Assembly (NCBI GenBank): GCA_963422445.2
Contig: OY729512.2
Location: forward strand, 1,922,001-1,986,000
Direction of reading: 5' to 3'
Length of the DNA stretch: 64,000 bases
Source of the DNA: G963422445 sp963422445
GTDB taxonomy: Bacteria > Pseudomonadota > Alphaproteobacteria > Thalassobaculales > Thalassobaculaceae
This document shows, in pieces, positions 47,474 to 57,077 of this stretch. The notes beneath the pieces were generated by a model. The model was not told where the DNA came from. It ran no database searches and saw nothing but the letters and a program-made list of their open reading frames with translations. Made by a program: the position numbers and the translations under genes. Positions within the stretch are counted from its first letter, which is position 1. Every line of letters starts with the position of its first letter.

Positions 47474-48307
47474 ATGACCGCACCGCTGCAGCCAGGCACG
47501 GGGCTGATGAATGGCCGCAAAGGCCTGATCATGGGGGTCGCGAATGACTACTCCATTGCCTGGGGCATCGCATCGAAACTCGCCGAGCACGGAGCTTCGC
47601 TTGCCTTCACCTTCCAGAATGATGCGATAGAGCGGCGGGTGCGGCCACTCGCCGAGTCGGTGGGCAGCAACCTTGTTCTGGAATGCGATGTGTCACAGGC
47701 GGACCATCTCGACGCGGTCTTTGCCCAGTTGAGAGAGGAATGGGGCCGCCTGGATTTCGTGGTTCATGCCATCGCCTTTTCCGACAAAACCGAGCTCAAG
47801 GGCCGGTATGTCGACACAAGCCGGGAAAATTTCCGCAATACCCTCGATATCTCCTGTTTCTCGTTCACGAATGTCGCACGTCATGCGGTCGAACTCATGC
47901 AGGATGGCGGCAGTCTGGTCACGCTCACCTATCTCGGATCGACTCGCACCATCCCAAACTACAATGTCATGGGGATTGCCAAGGCTGCGCTTGAGGCGAG
48001 CGTCCGTTACCTCGCCGCAGATCTCGGAAAGAATGGTATTCGGGTCAATGCGTTATCGCCGGGGCCAATGCGCACGCTGGCCGGATCGGCGATCTCGGGC
48101 GCACGCCATGTCTATCGCTATTCGGGAAACCATGCCCCTCTGGCCCGTAACATCGACTTACACGAAGTCGGCAATTCCGCCCTGTTCCTGCTGAGCAACC
48201 TGTCATCCGGCGTTACCGGCGAGATCCATTATGTCGATGGTGGCCTCAAGGTGGTCGGGATCCCCAACCCGAACCGTGACGCCGGGGCTTCGAACGGGAC
48301 CGAGTAA
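47474..48307 (+). CDS. fabI: Enoyl-ACP reductase FabI
   Basis: FabI reduces trans-2-enoyl-ACP with NADH, the last step of each elongation cycle and the target of triclosan. The 277-residue SDR-type protein has GRKGLIMGVANDYSIAWGIA as the divergent cofactor loop, the catalytic Tyr-x6-Lys in YNVMGIAKAAL and the C-terminal GEIHYVDGGL. It starts 42 bases after fabB. The FabI-type loop (GVAN, WGIA) separates it from FabG-like SDRs. Confidence 0.95.
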   Translation: MTAPLQPGTGLMNGRKGLIMGVANDYSIAWGIASKLAEHGASLAFTFQNDAIERRVRPLAESVGSNLVLECDVSQADHLDAVFAQLREEWGRLDFVVHAIAFSDKTELKGRYVDTSRENFRNTLDISCFSFTNVARHAVELMQDGGSLVTLTYLGSTRTIPNYNVMGIAKAALEASVRYLAADLGKNGIRVNALSPGPMRTLAGSAISGARHVYRYSGNHAPLARNIDLHEVGNSALFLLSNLSSGVTGEIHYVDGGLKVVGIPNPNRDAGASNGTE

Positions 48308-48430
48308 ACAGTCGTGACCGGCGCCGGGTGGTTCTGTCTCGGACAGCACCCGCCTGCCTCACCTCGCCCGCCGGTCAACTGCATGGCAATTGCCGTCCGG
48401 CCCGCCGGAAGGCCGGGCAAAGGGCGATGC

Positions 48431-48456
48431 GGCGCCCCCGGATCGCCGAGGGCGCC
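48431..48456. terminator. Possible bidirectional terminator hairpin between fabI and pnp
   Basis: GGCGCCC at 48431-48437 can pair with GGGCGCC at 48450-48456 in the short gap between converging fabI and pnp. There is no T-run on either side, so termination would have to be weak or Rho-assisted. A second GC-rich inverted arrangement (CCCGCCGGAAGGCCGGG) lies just left of it. Confidence 0.4.
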
Positions 48457-48462
48457 CCGCTG

Positions 48463-50571
48463 TCATTCAGAAGCTTCCAGATCGGCACCAGTTTCCTGGT
48501 CAACCACCCGCATGCTGAGCTTGACCTTGCCACGATCATCGAGGCCGATGACCTTGACCTTGACCGCATCGCCGACATTGACGACATCGGTCGTCTTGTT
48601 GACCCGGCCGGGCAGCATCTCACTGATGTGAACCAGTCCGTCACGCGGCCCCAGGAAGTTGACGAAGGCGCCGAAATCGACGGTCTTCACAACCTTGCCC
48701 GAATAGATCACGCCAACCTCGGGCTCCGCGACGATTTGCCGAATCCGGTCGACAGCCGCCTGACCGGCAGCCGCGTCGACAGCCGCGACCTTGACCGTAC
48801 CATCATCATCGATATCGACCTTGGCCCCGGTTTCTTCACAGATCTGGCGGATCATCTTGCCGCCAGGACCGATGACGTCGCGGATCTTGTCCTTGTTGAT
48901 CGTGATTGTGGTCACCCGCGGCGCGTGTGCCGAGACGCCTTCGCGGCTGGCCGCGATCGCGCGCTCCATCTCGTTCAGGATGTGCAGGCGGCCGTCGCGG
49001 GCCTGCGCGAGCGCGACCTGCATGATTTCTTCCGTGATCGAGGTGATCTTAATGTCCATCTGCAGAGAGGTCACGCCCCTGGCCGTACCGGCGACCTTGA
49101 AATCCATGTCGCCGAGATGATCCTCGTCGCCGAGAATGTCTGACAGTACCGCGTACCGGCCTTCGTCCTTGATCAGGCCCATCGCAATCCCGGCGCAAGG
49201 CCGGACCAACGGCACACCGGCGTCCATCAACGACATGGACGCGCCGCAGACCGAAGCCATCGACGAGGAGCCATTGGATTCCGTGATTTCGGAGACCACC
49301 CGCATCGTGTACGGGAAATCGTCCTTGTCCGGAAGGAGCGGCCTGATCGCGCGCCAAGCCAGTTTACCGTGGCCAATCTCGCGCCGACCCGGACCGGACA
49401 TGCGCCCCACCTCACCGACCGAATAGGGCGGGAAATTGTAGTGGAGCATGAAATTCTCGCGATACTGGCCCTCAAGGGCATCGACGATCTGCTCGTCCTG
49501 TCCGGTACCGAGCGTGGTCACGACGAGAGCCTGGGTTTCCCCGCGTGTGAACAGGGCCGATCCGTGCGTCCGCGGCAGAACCCCGACATCGGAAACGATC
49601 GGCCGCACCGTTGTGGTATCGCGGCCGTCAATACGCTGTCCGGTGTCGAGAATGGCGCCACGAACAATGTCGGATTCGAGCGATTTCAGAACATCCTTCG
49701 CGACATCCTGTTCGGCTTCGGTCTCGAGCAGGTCGAGCCCCTTGCGCCGCGCCGCGGCAACCCGGTCCTGGCGCTTGGTCTTGTTGGCAATACTATAGGC
49801 ATCCTTGAGGTCGGCGCTGATTGCCGCCGACAGCGTTGCCTTGACAGCCGCAACTTCTGGTGGTTCGGGCGCGATCTCGCGCGGTTCCCTGGCGCAGGCT
49901 TCGGCCAGTTCAACAATTGCGCCGATCACATCCTGATAAGCATTGTGGCCAAACATGACAGCGCCAAGCATCTGGTCTTCCGAGAGCTCACTGGCCTGGG
50001 ATTCAACCATCAGTACGCCGTCCTCGGTGCCGGCGACGATCAGATCGAGATCCGAAGCTGCGGTATCTGTCTGGGACGGATTGAGCAGATAAGTCCCCTC
50101 CCGGAAGCCGACACGGCAGCCGCCGATAGGCCCTAGGAACGGCAAGCCCGAGATCGTCAACGCAGCCGACGCCCCGACCATGGCCACGATGTCCGGATCG
50201 TTTTCAAGGTCGTGCGAGAGCACGGTGCAGACGATCTGAGTCTCGTTCCGGTATCCATCCACGAAGAGAGGCCGGATCGGCCGGTCGATCAAACGGGAGG
50301 TCAGCGTCTCTTTTTCGGTCGGACGACCTTCTCGTTTGAAGAAGCCGCCGGGAATCTTGCCGGCAGCGAAGGTTTTCTCCTGATAGTTCACGGTCAATGG
50401 AAAAAAATCCTGACCAGGTCTGGTCGATTTGGCGCCGACCACCGTGCACAGGACAGTGGTTTCTCCGAGGCTCGCCATTACGGCACCGTCCGCCTGACGA
50501 GCGACCTTTCCAGTCTCGAGGACGAGTTTGCGCCCGCCCCAATCCAATTCCTTGCGGTATGTTTCGAACAT
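48463..50571 (-). CDS. pnp: Polyribonucleotide nucleotidyltransferase (PNPase)
   Basis: PNPase degrades RNA 3' to 5' by phosphorolysis, as a homotrimer and degradosome partner. The 702-residue protein has two RNase PH-like cores (VLETGKVARQADGAVMASLG; SALFTRGETQALVVTTLGTG), the linking helical domain, then KH (IGPGGKMIRQICEETGAKVD) and S1 (GVIYSGKVVKTVDFGAFVNF) domains. ATG 50571 follows AGAGGGA. The usual upstream partner rpsO is not present within the window; the bases between pnp and the next gene carry no recognisable gene. Confidence 0.96.
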   Translation of the reverse strand: MFETYRKELDWGGRKLVLETGKVARQADGAVMASLGETTVLCTVVGAKSTRPGQDFFPLTVNYQEKTFAAGKIPGGFFKREGRPTEKETLTSRLIDRPIRPLFVDGYRNETQIVCTVLSHDLENDPDIVAMVGASAALTISGLPFLGPIGGCRVGFREGTYLLNPSQTDTAASDLDLIVAGTEDGVLMVESQASELSEDQMLGAVMFGHNAYQDVIGAIVELAEACAREPREIAPEPPEVAAVKATLSAAISADLKDAYSIANKTKRQDRVAAARRKGLDLLETEAEQDVAKDVLKSLESDIVRGAILDTGQRIDGRDTTTVRPIVSDVGVLPRTHGSALFTRGETQALVVTTLGTGQDEQIVDALEGQYRENFMLHYNFPPYSVGEVGRMSGPGRREIGHGKLAWRAIRPLLPDKDDFPYTMRVVSEITESNGSSSMASVCGASMSLMDAGVPLVRPCAGIAMGLIKDEGRYAVLSDILGDEDHLGDMDFKVAGTARGVTSLQMDIKITSITEEIMQVALAQARDGRLHILNEMERAIAASREGVSAHAPRVTTITINKDKIRDVIGPGGKMIRQICEETGAKVDIDDDGTVKVAAVDAAAGQAAVDRIRQIVAEPEVGVIYSGKVVKTVDFGAFVNFLGPRDGLVHISEMLPGRVNKTTDVVNVGDAVKVKVIGLDDRGKVKLSMRVVDQETGADLEASE

Positions 50572-51048
50572 TCCCTCTGTTTCCCAAGTCTCGGGCCGCG
50601 CCGGTCAGGCCAAACGGTGCATCAACACAATAGCGCACGCCTGCCCAAGCCATCTGCCCGGAGTCCGCGCACCCACGCTTGGTCAAGCTAGAGAGTTTGC
50701 GCATGCGCCGGTGCGAATGCGCGTCGGTATTGTGCGACCCTGCGATTTTTCTGTCATTCTCAAGCCTGCGTCTCATGGCACGGGCGGCCGCAGAAAGCAA
50801 GCTTCCGTTTTAGCAACGGCACGGTATCGGCAAACATTGCGACAATCACCGTTCCGGCGTTGATCCACCCGCTCACCTCCAGAGCGCCAGCCGATGGAAC
50901 GACGGACATGGCGAACAGGACATTGCGGTTCGCGACACGGGCCCGGCAGCTGGGATACGGGACCCTGGATCGTACCCGGCATTGCCTGCGGACACGGAGG
51001 TCAAGCATCGATTCGACAAACCCGGCGGTCCGGTGCCGGCGCTTGCGA
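50572..51048. other. Intergenic region upstream of pnp
   Basis: About 480 bases separate pnp from the end of the split PhyH-like gene. No frame looks like a protein gene on either strand, and rpsO is absent. The right part probably contains remnants of an older sequence; the pnp promoter should lie near 50580-50700 but is not clear. Confidence 0.5.
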
Positions 51049-51587
51049 TCAGGACAGGTCGTCGGCGACCTCGACGACCATGCCGTCATGTCCCATTTCG
51101 AAATCGTTTTTCCCTGCCCGGTCCTGACCAAGTAGAAGGAACAAGGCGCGCTGGCTCAAATCGGTCTGCACATCGTCCTGACCACTGCCCACGCGCATCG
51201 ACCGATCGTAGAGCGAATGTCCCGGCATGTAGCGAACAGCAAAGCCGGCACGGCGTCGGTCGGACAGGTTTGCGGTTGCGCCATGGGCTGTATAGACATC
51301 GAATAGAACCATCTGTCCGGGCTCGAGTGGAATGGTAACGACGTCGGCTTCATCGAATTCGCCCGGCGCAATCTGTTTGTCGAGAGCTGCCCCCTGGCCT
51401 GTCAGGCTCACGTGACGCATCAGCCGTTGACCGCGATGCGACCCTCGAACCAGTTTCAGGCACCCGTTCGCAACGGTGGCCCTGTCGATGGCGATCCATG
51501 CCGTAACTGTCGCCAGGGGCCGGATCGGCCAATATTCACCATCCTGATGCCACGGGGTCGTACGGCCGGTCCAGGCTGATTTCGAAA
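51049..51587 (-). pseudogene. PhyH family dioxygenase, C-terminal part (split by IS1595)
   Basis: The second part of a phytanoyl-CoA dioxygenase-like Fe(II)/2-oxoglutarate enzyme. After the IS the frame reads SAWTGRTTPWHQDGEYWPIR with the iron motif H-x-D, then ANGCLKLVRGSHRGQRLM and VYTAHGATANLSDRRRAGFA carrying the distal His and the 2-oxoglutarate Arg. The first part lies at 52612-52935. Removing the IS and one copy of the 8-bp repeat restores VFSKSAWTG without frame change, giving about 287 residues. No other lesion is visible, so insertion appears recent. Confidence 0.85.
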
Positions 51588-52611
51588 AGCTCAATTCGTG
51601 ACTCGTAGGTATCGCGATAGAAACTCGCCCGATTCGCCTTGGCGGTTAGACAGATGGATGACGAGCGGTTTCGGGATTGGTTCTCGCATGTCGATGAGCT
51701 GACGGCGACGCAGCGCATGGCGGTGGCGGCGGTGCTGTCGGACCCGCCGGAGGGCGCGGCCTCGCTGGCGGCGATCGATCTGGGCGTGGATCACGAGCGG
51801 CGCTGTCGGCATTGCGGCGCCGGCGGGGCGGTGTCGCGGGGCACGGCGCGCGGTCTTCGCCGTGTCCGGTGCAAGGCCTGTAGGAAGAGGTTCGGTGCGC
51901 TGACCGGCACAGCGCTGTCGGGCTTGCACCACGAGGAGCGCTGGCTGGCCTTTGGCGCCTCGCCTGGCGCCGGCGAGACGATCCGGGAGGCTGCCGAGCG
52001 CTGCGGGATTGCGCCGCGCACGACGCCTCGCTGGCGCCACCGCTTTCTGGCGGCGGTGCGCCAGGCGCCGGACCGGCTTGCCGGGATCGTCGAGGCTCTC
52101 GAGACCGTCGTTCTCGAGAGCCGCAAGGAGGAGCGGAAGCTGGACCGCACGCGGCGCCGGTGCGGCGGGACGGTCCGCAAACCCGGCCTCGCGCGAGCCA
52201 GGGCCGATCCTGGTCGCCGCCGGCCGTGCGGGCGAGACCCTCAGCCATACCCTGCCCGCCCTCAACGCAGACAGCGTGAAGGAGGGGCTGGAGCCGGTCG
52301 TCGCACCGGATGCGATGCTCGTCTCCGACGCCAACCGCTGCTATCCGCCCGTTGCGGCGGCGCTCGACATCCCACACGGGAGCATCAACGCTTCTGCCAG
52401 CGAGCGGGTCCGGGCGCGCGGCCCATCCAGACGGTCAATAGCCGCCACAGCCAGATCAAGGGCGTCCTGCGCGGCTCCGCGGCATCCCACCAAGAACCTC
52501 GACAGTTATCTGAGGTGGTTCCATCTCATCGAACCCGGCGATCAGCCATCGCCCAGAGCCTGCCTTGAGGCGGCAATGGTTGGACCGAACCTACGAGTCA
52601 CGAATTGAGCC
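51588..52611 (+). mobile_element. IS1595-family element inserted in a PhyH gene
   Basis: The 1,024-base element is flanked by TTTCGAAA (51580-51587 and 52612-52619), an 8-bp duplication typical of the family, and ends in inverted repeats GCTCAATTCGTGACTCGTAG. Its transposase from ATG 51654 reads MDDERFRDWFSHVDELTATQ, then the zinc-ribbon RRCRHCGAGGAVSRGTARGL with KACRKRFGALTGTALSGLHH. Near 52195 the frame shifts to LVAAGRAGETLSHTLPALNA and MLVSDANRCYPPVAAAL (catalytic Asp). It shifts again near 52415-52490 and ends in NLDSYLRWFHLIEP. So the enzyme is broken although the insertion looks young. Confidence 0.85.
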
Positions 52612-52935
52612 TTTCGAAAAGACCCTGGTGGCCCAGAGAATGATGTCGCGGCCGATCAATTGCTCGACAATATCGAGGATGGCAGGGATACGGCAGAACC
52701 CCAGATACCGGTCATGAACATCCGGATGCCTGGTCCCGGCGTAACGGATAGGCGGAGAAACCAGGCCTTCGGTCGTGATATGCGGATAGGCGGCAACCAG
52801 ATCGTGAAGGGCCTCGCGCATGGCCATGACCGTGTCGGCGTCAAGCTGGAACCATAGCACGACAAAACCGTCATCGTGATACGTCCTGACCTCGTCGGAG
52901 GACAGCACGGCAGGGGCGTGTGAGTAAGAGGCCAT
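52612..52935 (-). pseudogene. PhyH family dioxygenase, N-terminal part (split by IS1595)
   Basis: The first 108 residues (MASYSHAPAVLSSDEVRTYH, DDGFVVLWFQLDADTVMAMR, VHDRYLGFCRIPAILDIVEQ, ILWATRVFSK) match the start of PhyH-family proteins, where a helical N-terminus precedes the jelly-roll core. The frame continues only a few codons into the IS end. Its partner piece is at 51049-51587. The substrate cannot be told; relatives hydroxylate fatty acyl-CoA, ectoine or chlorinated peptides. Confidence 0.85.
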
Positions 52936-53703
52936 GACTATGACTCCAACAGTTCAGATGTCTTTGTGATGTTACAGTGCTTTCGCGGGTTTTTGAGTAT
53001 CGTCATGCGGTAGCCTGAGCCTCGTCTGACCTCCGCCGGCGGCTACACGCCCCCTCCAGCGCCGGACCCTGGACCCGGTCGGGCCGACGGTGCTGTCGAG
53101 TCCGATCGCTGGACGCCACGACAGCGTTGACGGTTGCGGCTGTCGCGGAAGCGTGAAGAGGATCAGGGATTCCCTGTTGCGTTCGATGGCTGCCAGGCCA
53201 TGTTTGACGTCGGCTTCGATGTCGAGCCCGCAGTCGTCCATGTTTTTTCCAGGACGGCATTGCTGAAGCTGGTGAAAGCCCGTGCCATCATGACGAGGTT
53301 GAGATGGGCAAAGACCTCCTGTGCTACGTCATGCGGGCCCTGCTGTAGATGCCATCGATATCAAGCAGCGACTGGCCGACATCATGCGGGATCTCGATCT
53401 CGCCGGCAATTCCTTGAGCCAGACTGTCACGGCGATCCCACACCCCAAACAGCGATCGTTCCAACGGTTCGGAGACGTGAATTCTTGAAAACTAGAAAAA
53501 CCCTTATACTGTAGAACCTCTTGCAAAATTCCTGCTCCCAGGGTCCGGTGAGCCCGGATCGGTCGGTTGATCCCGGTCACCTCTGCACCTGGAGACAGGA
53601 ATTTTGCAAGAGGTTCTCTGATCAATCTTCGGTTTGTCGATCCTATTTACTTCGATACCGCCTTGCCGCCTGCCCTGAATCTCTACCTGTCGAGAACCGA
53701 CCG
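52936..53703. other. Region with gene debris upstream of the large helicase gene
   Basis: The stretch holds no intact gene. A minus-strand frame near 53000-53240 (CGLDIEADVKHGLAAIERNR) and a plus-strand frame at about 53345-53488 (DIKQRLADIMRDLDLAGNSL, SQTVTAIPHPKQRSFQRF) read like fragments of proteins, but I cannot assign families. A MITE-like inverted repeat is listed separately at 53513-53617. Confidence 0.5.
53513..53617. mobile_element. 105-bp MITE-like element with 22-bp terminal inverted repeats
   Basis: AGAACCTCTTGCAAAATTCC followed by TG (53513-53534) is matched exactly by its reverse complement at 53596-53617, and the next ten bases inward also pair partly (CTCCCAGG against CCTGGAGA). 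It has no coding capacity, and ends about 85 bases before the helicase start codon. This is the form of a miniature element; the flanking duplication is not certain. No larger element in the window has the same ends. Confidence 0.7.
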
Positions 53704-54914
53704 ATGAACACCTCGCATCTTTACGATACCCTTTGCCGTCTATCCGCGCGGGCAGCTTCCTCCGTCGTCGCACGGGGGCGGATTGCTTCGCCTGCGCTGA
53801 ACGCACTCCTCCTGCGTCGGCTTTCCGCCTTACCCGGGGAAACGGACGCACTCTTGGCTGATCCAGTGTTCGAAGCCGCCCGCACATGGGAGACGGCCGA
53901 TTGCAGCCTCGATGATCTTGCCGGCGAGCTTCTGCATCCCGACCTTGTCGCAGCTCTGGACGAAGCCGACGCAGAGCGTATGCCGCGCAAATTGCATCCT
54001 TGGTCCCACCAGCTTGCGGCATGGCAAGCGGCGCACGAAGGATTGTCCTGCCTCGTGAGTTCCGGTACCGGCTCGGGAAAGACCGAATGCTTCATGATCC
54101 CCTTGCTGGACGATCTGTTGCGCGATCCGGCGGGTGGCCTGCTCTCGGGCGTTCGTGCAATCGTGATCTATCCGCTCAACGCCTTGATCGAGAGTCAGCG
54201 TGAGCGGCTCTCGGCCTGGACCGCACCCTTGAATAGCCGGATCAGGTTTGCGCTTTACAACAGCTTGACGCCAGAGACGCCGTGGCAACAGGACAGCGAC
54301 CGGCTCGCAGCTGCCGAGATCGGCAACAGGCGCGCAATCCGCAAAACCCCACCCGCGATCCTCGTGACCAATGTCACCATGTTGGAGTACTTGCTTCTGC
54401 GCGCTCAGGATCGTCCTATCCTGAAGCGATCGCAGGGACTGTTGCGCTGGATCGTTCTGGATGAGGCGCATGGGTACATCGGCGCCCATGCGGCTGAAAT
54501 GGCGTTGCTTTTGCGCCGGGTACGAGCAGCTTTCGGCGTCGCGCCGGAGCAGGTCCGGTTGCTGGCGACCTCGGCGACAATCGGTGACCAAGAGGGAACG
54601 GATGTAAAGCTGAAACGCTTTACCGCCGACTTCGCCGGCATCGACGAGAATCGCGTGCGAGTGATCCAAGGGCGTGTAGTCGAATCCGACACCCCATTGC
54701 CAGGAGCGGATACGCCTTTGGACACGGCAACGCTTGCGAATCTACCTCCTGAGATGCTTTGGGAGCAACTATCCTCCCATCCCCGTATCTAGAAACTCAA
54801 GCGAAAGATTTCGGAGCAGGGCACGACTCTTTCGGAGGCTGCCAACACGCTGTTCGGTACCACCAACAGTGCTGGCGACGATGTTCGAAGAAAGGATGCC
54901 CAGACATTCCCTAG
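53704..54914 (+). pseudogene. Large DruE-like helicase, segment 1 (DEAD/DEAH N-terminal helicase domain)
   Basis: First part of a superfamily 2 helicase. Motif I GTGSGKT is at residues 121-127 in SCLVSSGTGSGKTECFMIPL, motif II DEAH at 253-256 (IVLDEAHGYIGA) and motif III in LLATSATIGD. HPWSHQLAAWQAAHEGLS before motif I fits the Q-motif region. An in-frame TAG at 54790-54792 (codon 363) ends the open frame, yet protein-like sequence continues in the same frame (EQGTTLSEAANTLFGTTNSA) to the IS at 54915. The gene resumes at 55763. Large helicases with DUF1998, such as DruE of Druantia, have this plan. The start ATG lacks a clear ribosome binding site. Confidence 0.82.
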
Positions 54915-55758
54915 ATAGTGTCGTCATGAGTGATGTTTATCTGTCCTATCTGTCGAATTCACTCGATGGTTCTTGGAGGCGACTCATGGGATTGGCTCAT
55001 CGGCGTCACGACATTTCGGACAGGGTCTGGCTGTTGTTGGAGCCTCATCTGCCTGGCCGAGCGGGACGTTGGGGTGGGGTGGCGCAGGATAATCGACGGT
55101 TCATTAATGCGACCTTCTGGATTCTGCGTACCGGCGCTCCCTGGCGTGATGTGCCGCCAGACTATGGAGACTGGAAAACTACCCATCGTCGGTTCTGTCG
55201 CTGGCGGGACAAGGGGCTCTGGGGGGCGTTGCTGGAGCCTCTGGTGGATGAGCCGGACGATGAGTGGCTGATGATTGACGCCAGTCATCTCAAGGTCCAT
55301 CCCCATGCGAGCGGTGCGGTCGGCGGCAATCAGGCGATGGATCGCACAAAAGGGGGCTGAACACGAAGCTGCACCTGGCTGTGGACGCGCATGGGATGCC
55401 GGTGCGGGTGTTGGTGACCGAGGGGACGGCAGCAGATTGCAGTCAAGCGGTCGAGCTGATTGAAGGGATAGATGCCGAGTCCTTGTTGGCGGACAAGGCC
55501 TATGACACGAATGCCATCCTGTCTTATTGTGAGGAGCATGAAGTTATTCCAGTGGTTCCGCCGAAGCGCAACCGCAAGCACCCCAGAGCGTATGATGTCC
55601 ATCTCTACCGGCGCCGGCATTTGGTGGAGAACGCCTTTCTGTGGCTCAAGGGCTGGCGTGGGATTGCCACGCGATACGCCAAGAATGCCGCATCGTTCCT
55701 CGCCGCGGTGCAGATTCGGTGTCTGGCGCTCTGGGCTGGTATTTCGTGATGACACTAT
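54915..55758 (+). mobile_element. IS5-family (IS427-group-like) element, copy B
   Basis: An 844-base element between CTAG copies (54911-54914 and 55759-55762). The ends and content match copies A and C. It is inserted in the helicase gene. Its transposase frames are both open, so this copy is probably active. Confidence 0.88.
54926..55749 (+). CDS. IS5-family transposase, copy B (two ORFs joined by frameshift)
   Basis: The first frame from ATG 54926 (MSDVYLSYLSNSLDGSWRRL, ...HRRHDISDRVWLLLEPHLPG) runs 145 codons to TGA at 55358-55360, with the catalytic Asp in WLMIDASHLKVHPHASGA. The second frame, covering VDAHGMPVRVLVTEGTAADC, SLLADKAYDTNAILSYC (second Asp) and HLVENAFLWLKGWRGIATRY (Glu), ends at 55749. 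The junction lies in ACAAAAGGGGGCTGAAC, a plausible -1 slippage site; together they would make a transposase of about 274 residues. The same arrangement occurs in copies A and C, supporting programmed frameshifting over decay. Confidence 0.85.
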
Positions 55759-55762
55759 CTAG

Positions 55763-57077
55763 ATATATCGGCCCTAGCACAGCACCCCGAAACGGGGGAA
55801 CGGCTTCTTCCGTGGCGGGCGCATGGTTTCCATCGTGCACAAGGAGGGTTTTGGGTCTGCGTCGATCCCTCTTGTAAACAGCGAGATCCAGAGCTTTCGG
55901 CTGACGGCTCTGGATGGGAGTTCGGATCGGTCTGGTTCAAACAGCGAGATCGATGCGAGTGCGGTGCTCCGGTGTTCGAACTGTTCGCTTGCAACGAATG
56001 CGGTACCCCGCATCTTGTCGCGGGAATAGAGTTTGGTGCCATGCCGCGGCTGGTGCCGTTGCGTGCGATTCAGACCGACGATTTCGCAGTGGATGCCGAA
56101 CCCGATGCGGACGGCGGTGACCGGGAGCCGATCGCGCTTGGGAGAGGGGTGCTTTCGCCGGGACGGGGCATGAGTCTGACCGATTCCTGAAGTTCGACGA
56201 CGGAACGGTGTTCGACAACGAACCGCCCTCTGATGCGCGATGGGCTCGGATCGTTCTGGAAGAAGACGAAGCTGACCGTAAATACTGCCCGGGAGCTAGG
56301 ACCGCACGGCTCGCGCCGCAGCGTTACGGCCCGCCATTCTTCATGGGCGTCGCCATGCACGCGATGGTCGAAGCTCTGGCAAAGCCCTTCGACGCACCTG
56401 GCAGACCGCTGGGTGGGCGGCGTAGTCTCACCTTTTCCGATAGCCGCCAGGCACTGCGCGACTGGCAGCGAAACTTCAACAGGACGCGGAACGCAACCTG
56501 ACGAGGGCGTTCCTCTATCATGCAGTACAGGAGGAGAGCGGTCCGAAGGGCGACGAGCGGGTGAAGCTCGAGAAGAAGCTCGAACGTTTCCGAAAAGCGA
56601 ACGATCCGGAGTTCGACGGATATATTCAGGAAATCGAAAATAAGCTGCGTGGCGAGGTCAAGCCGATACCATGGTGTAATCTCGTCGAGCGTTTTGCCCA
56701 ACAGCGAGAACTCCGTTTCGCCACAGAGATTTGGCGTGAACGGGCCGGAGGCGGTCATGCCATGGCCGAAGATCCGGCGAAACTCGCGGAGATGTTCCTA
56801 TACCGCGAACTTCTTCGCCGCCCGAAAGTGCAGAATAATTCCGAGACAATGGGGCTCATGCGTCTGTCATTTCCCGAACTCGAGCGAAGGGCAAGGATGG
56901 AAGTGCCTCGGGTTATCGCCGAAGCGGATGTGGACAAGGAGGGCTGGACAGCGCTGGCTCTGGTGGCAATCGATTTCGTGTTCCGGGATCAACTGGCGAC
57001 GAGGCTTGCCTCGGACCGGATGATGCGATTCGTTAGTCCGCGGTCGGGAAGACAACTCTATTCGATCTGTCATCCTA
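55763..57077 (+). pseudogene. Large DruE-like helicase, segment 2 (zinc-ribbon and linker)
   Basis: Frame pieces read HPETGERLLPWRAHGFHRAQ, GGFWVCVDPSCKQRDPELSA and DRCECGAPVFELFACNECGT, so four or more Cys pairs form a zinc-ribbon. Next comes FLKFDDGTVFDNEPPSDARW, then motif IV-like LTFSDSRQ. After that a missing G (near 56451) shifts the frame; restoring it gives SDSRQGTARLAAKLQQ, the known continuation in such helicases. Then QEESGPKGDERVKLEKKLER through PEFDGYIQEIENKLRG to SGRQLYSICHP at 57076. At least three frameshifts (at or near the IS junction, about 56150, about 56451) make this copy dead. The IS630 at 57078 cuts it. Confidence 0.78.

Noticed and set aside
48328..50136. Long plus-strand frames opposite pnp
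   Set aside because: They mirror the pnp codons; PNPase domains on the minus strand are unambiguous.
52990..53514. A small gene upstream of the helicase, such as a Druantia partner
   Set aside because: Only short frames with no recognisable domain and no continuous coding signal; treated as debris.
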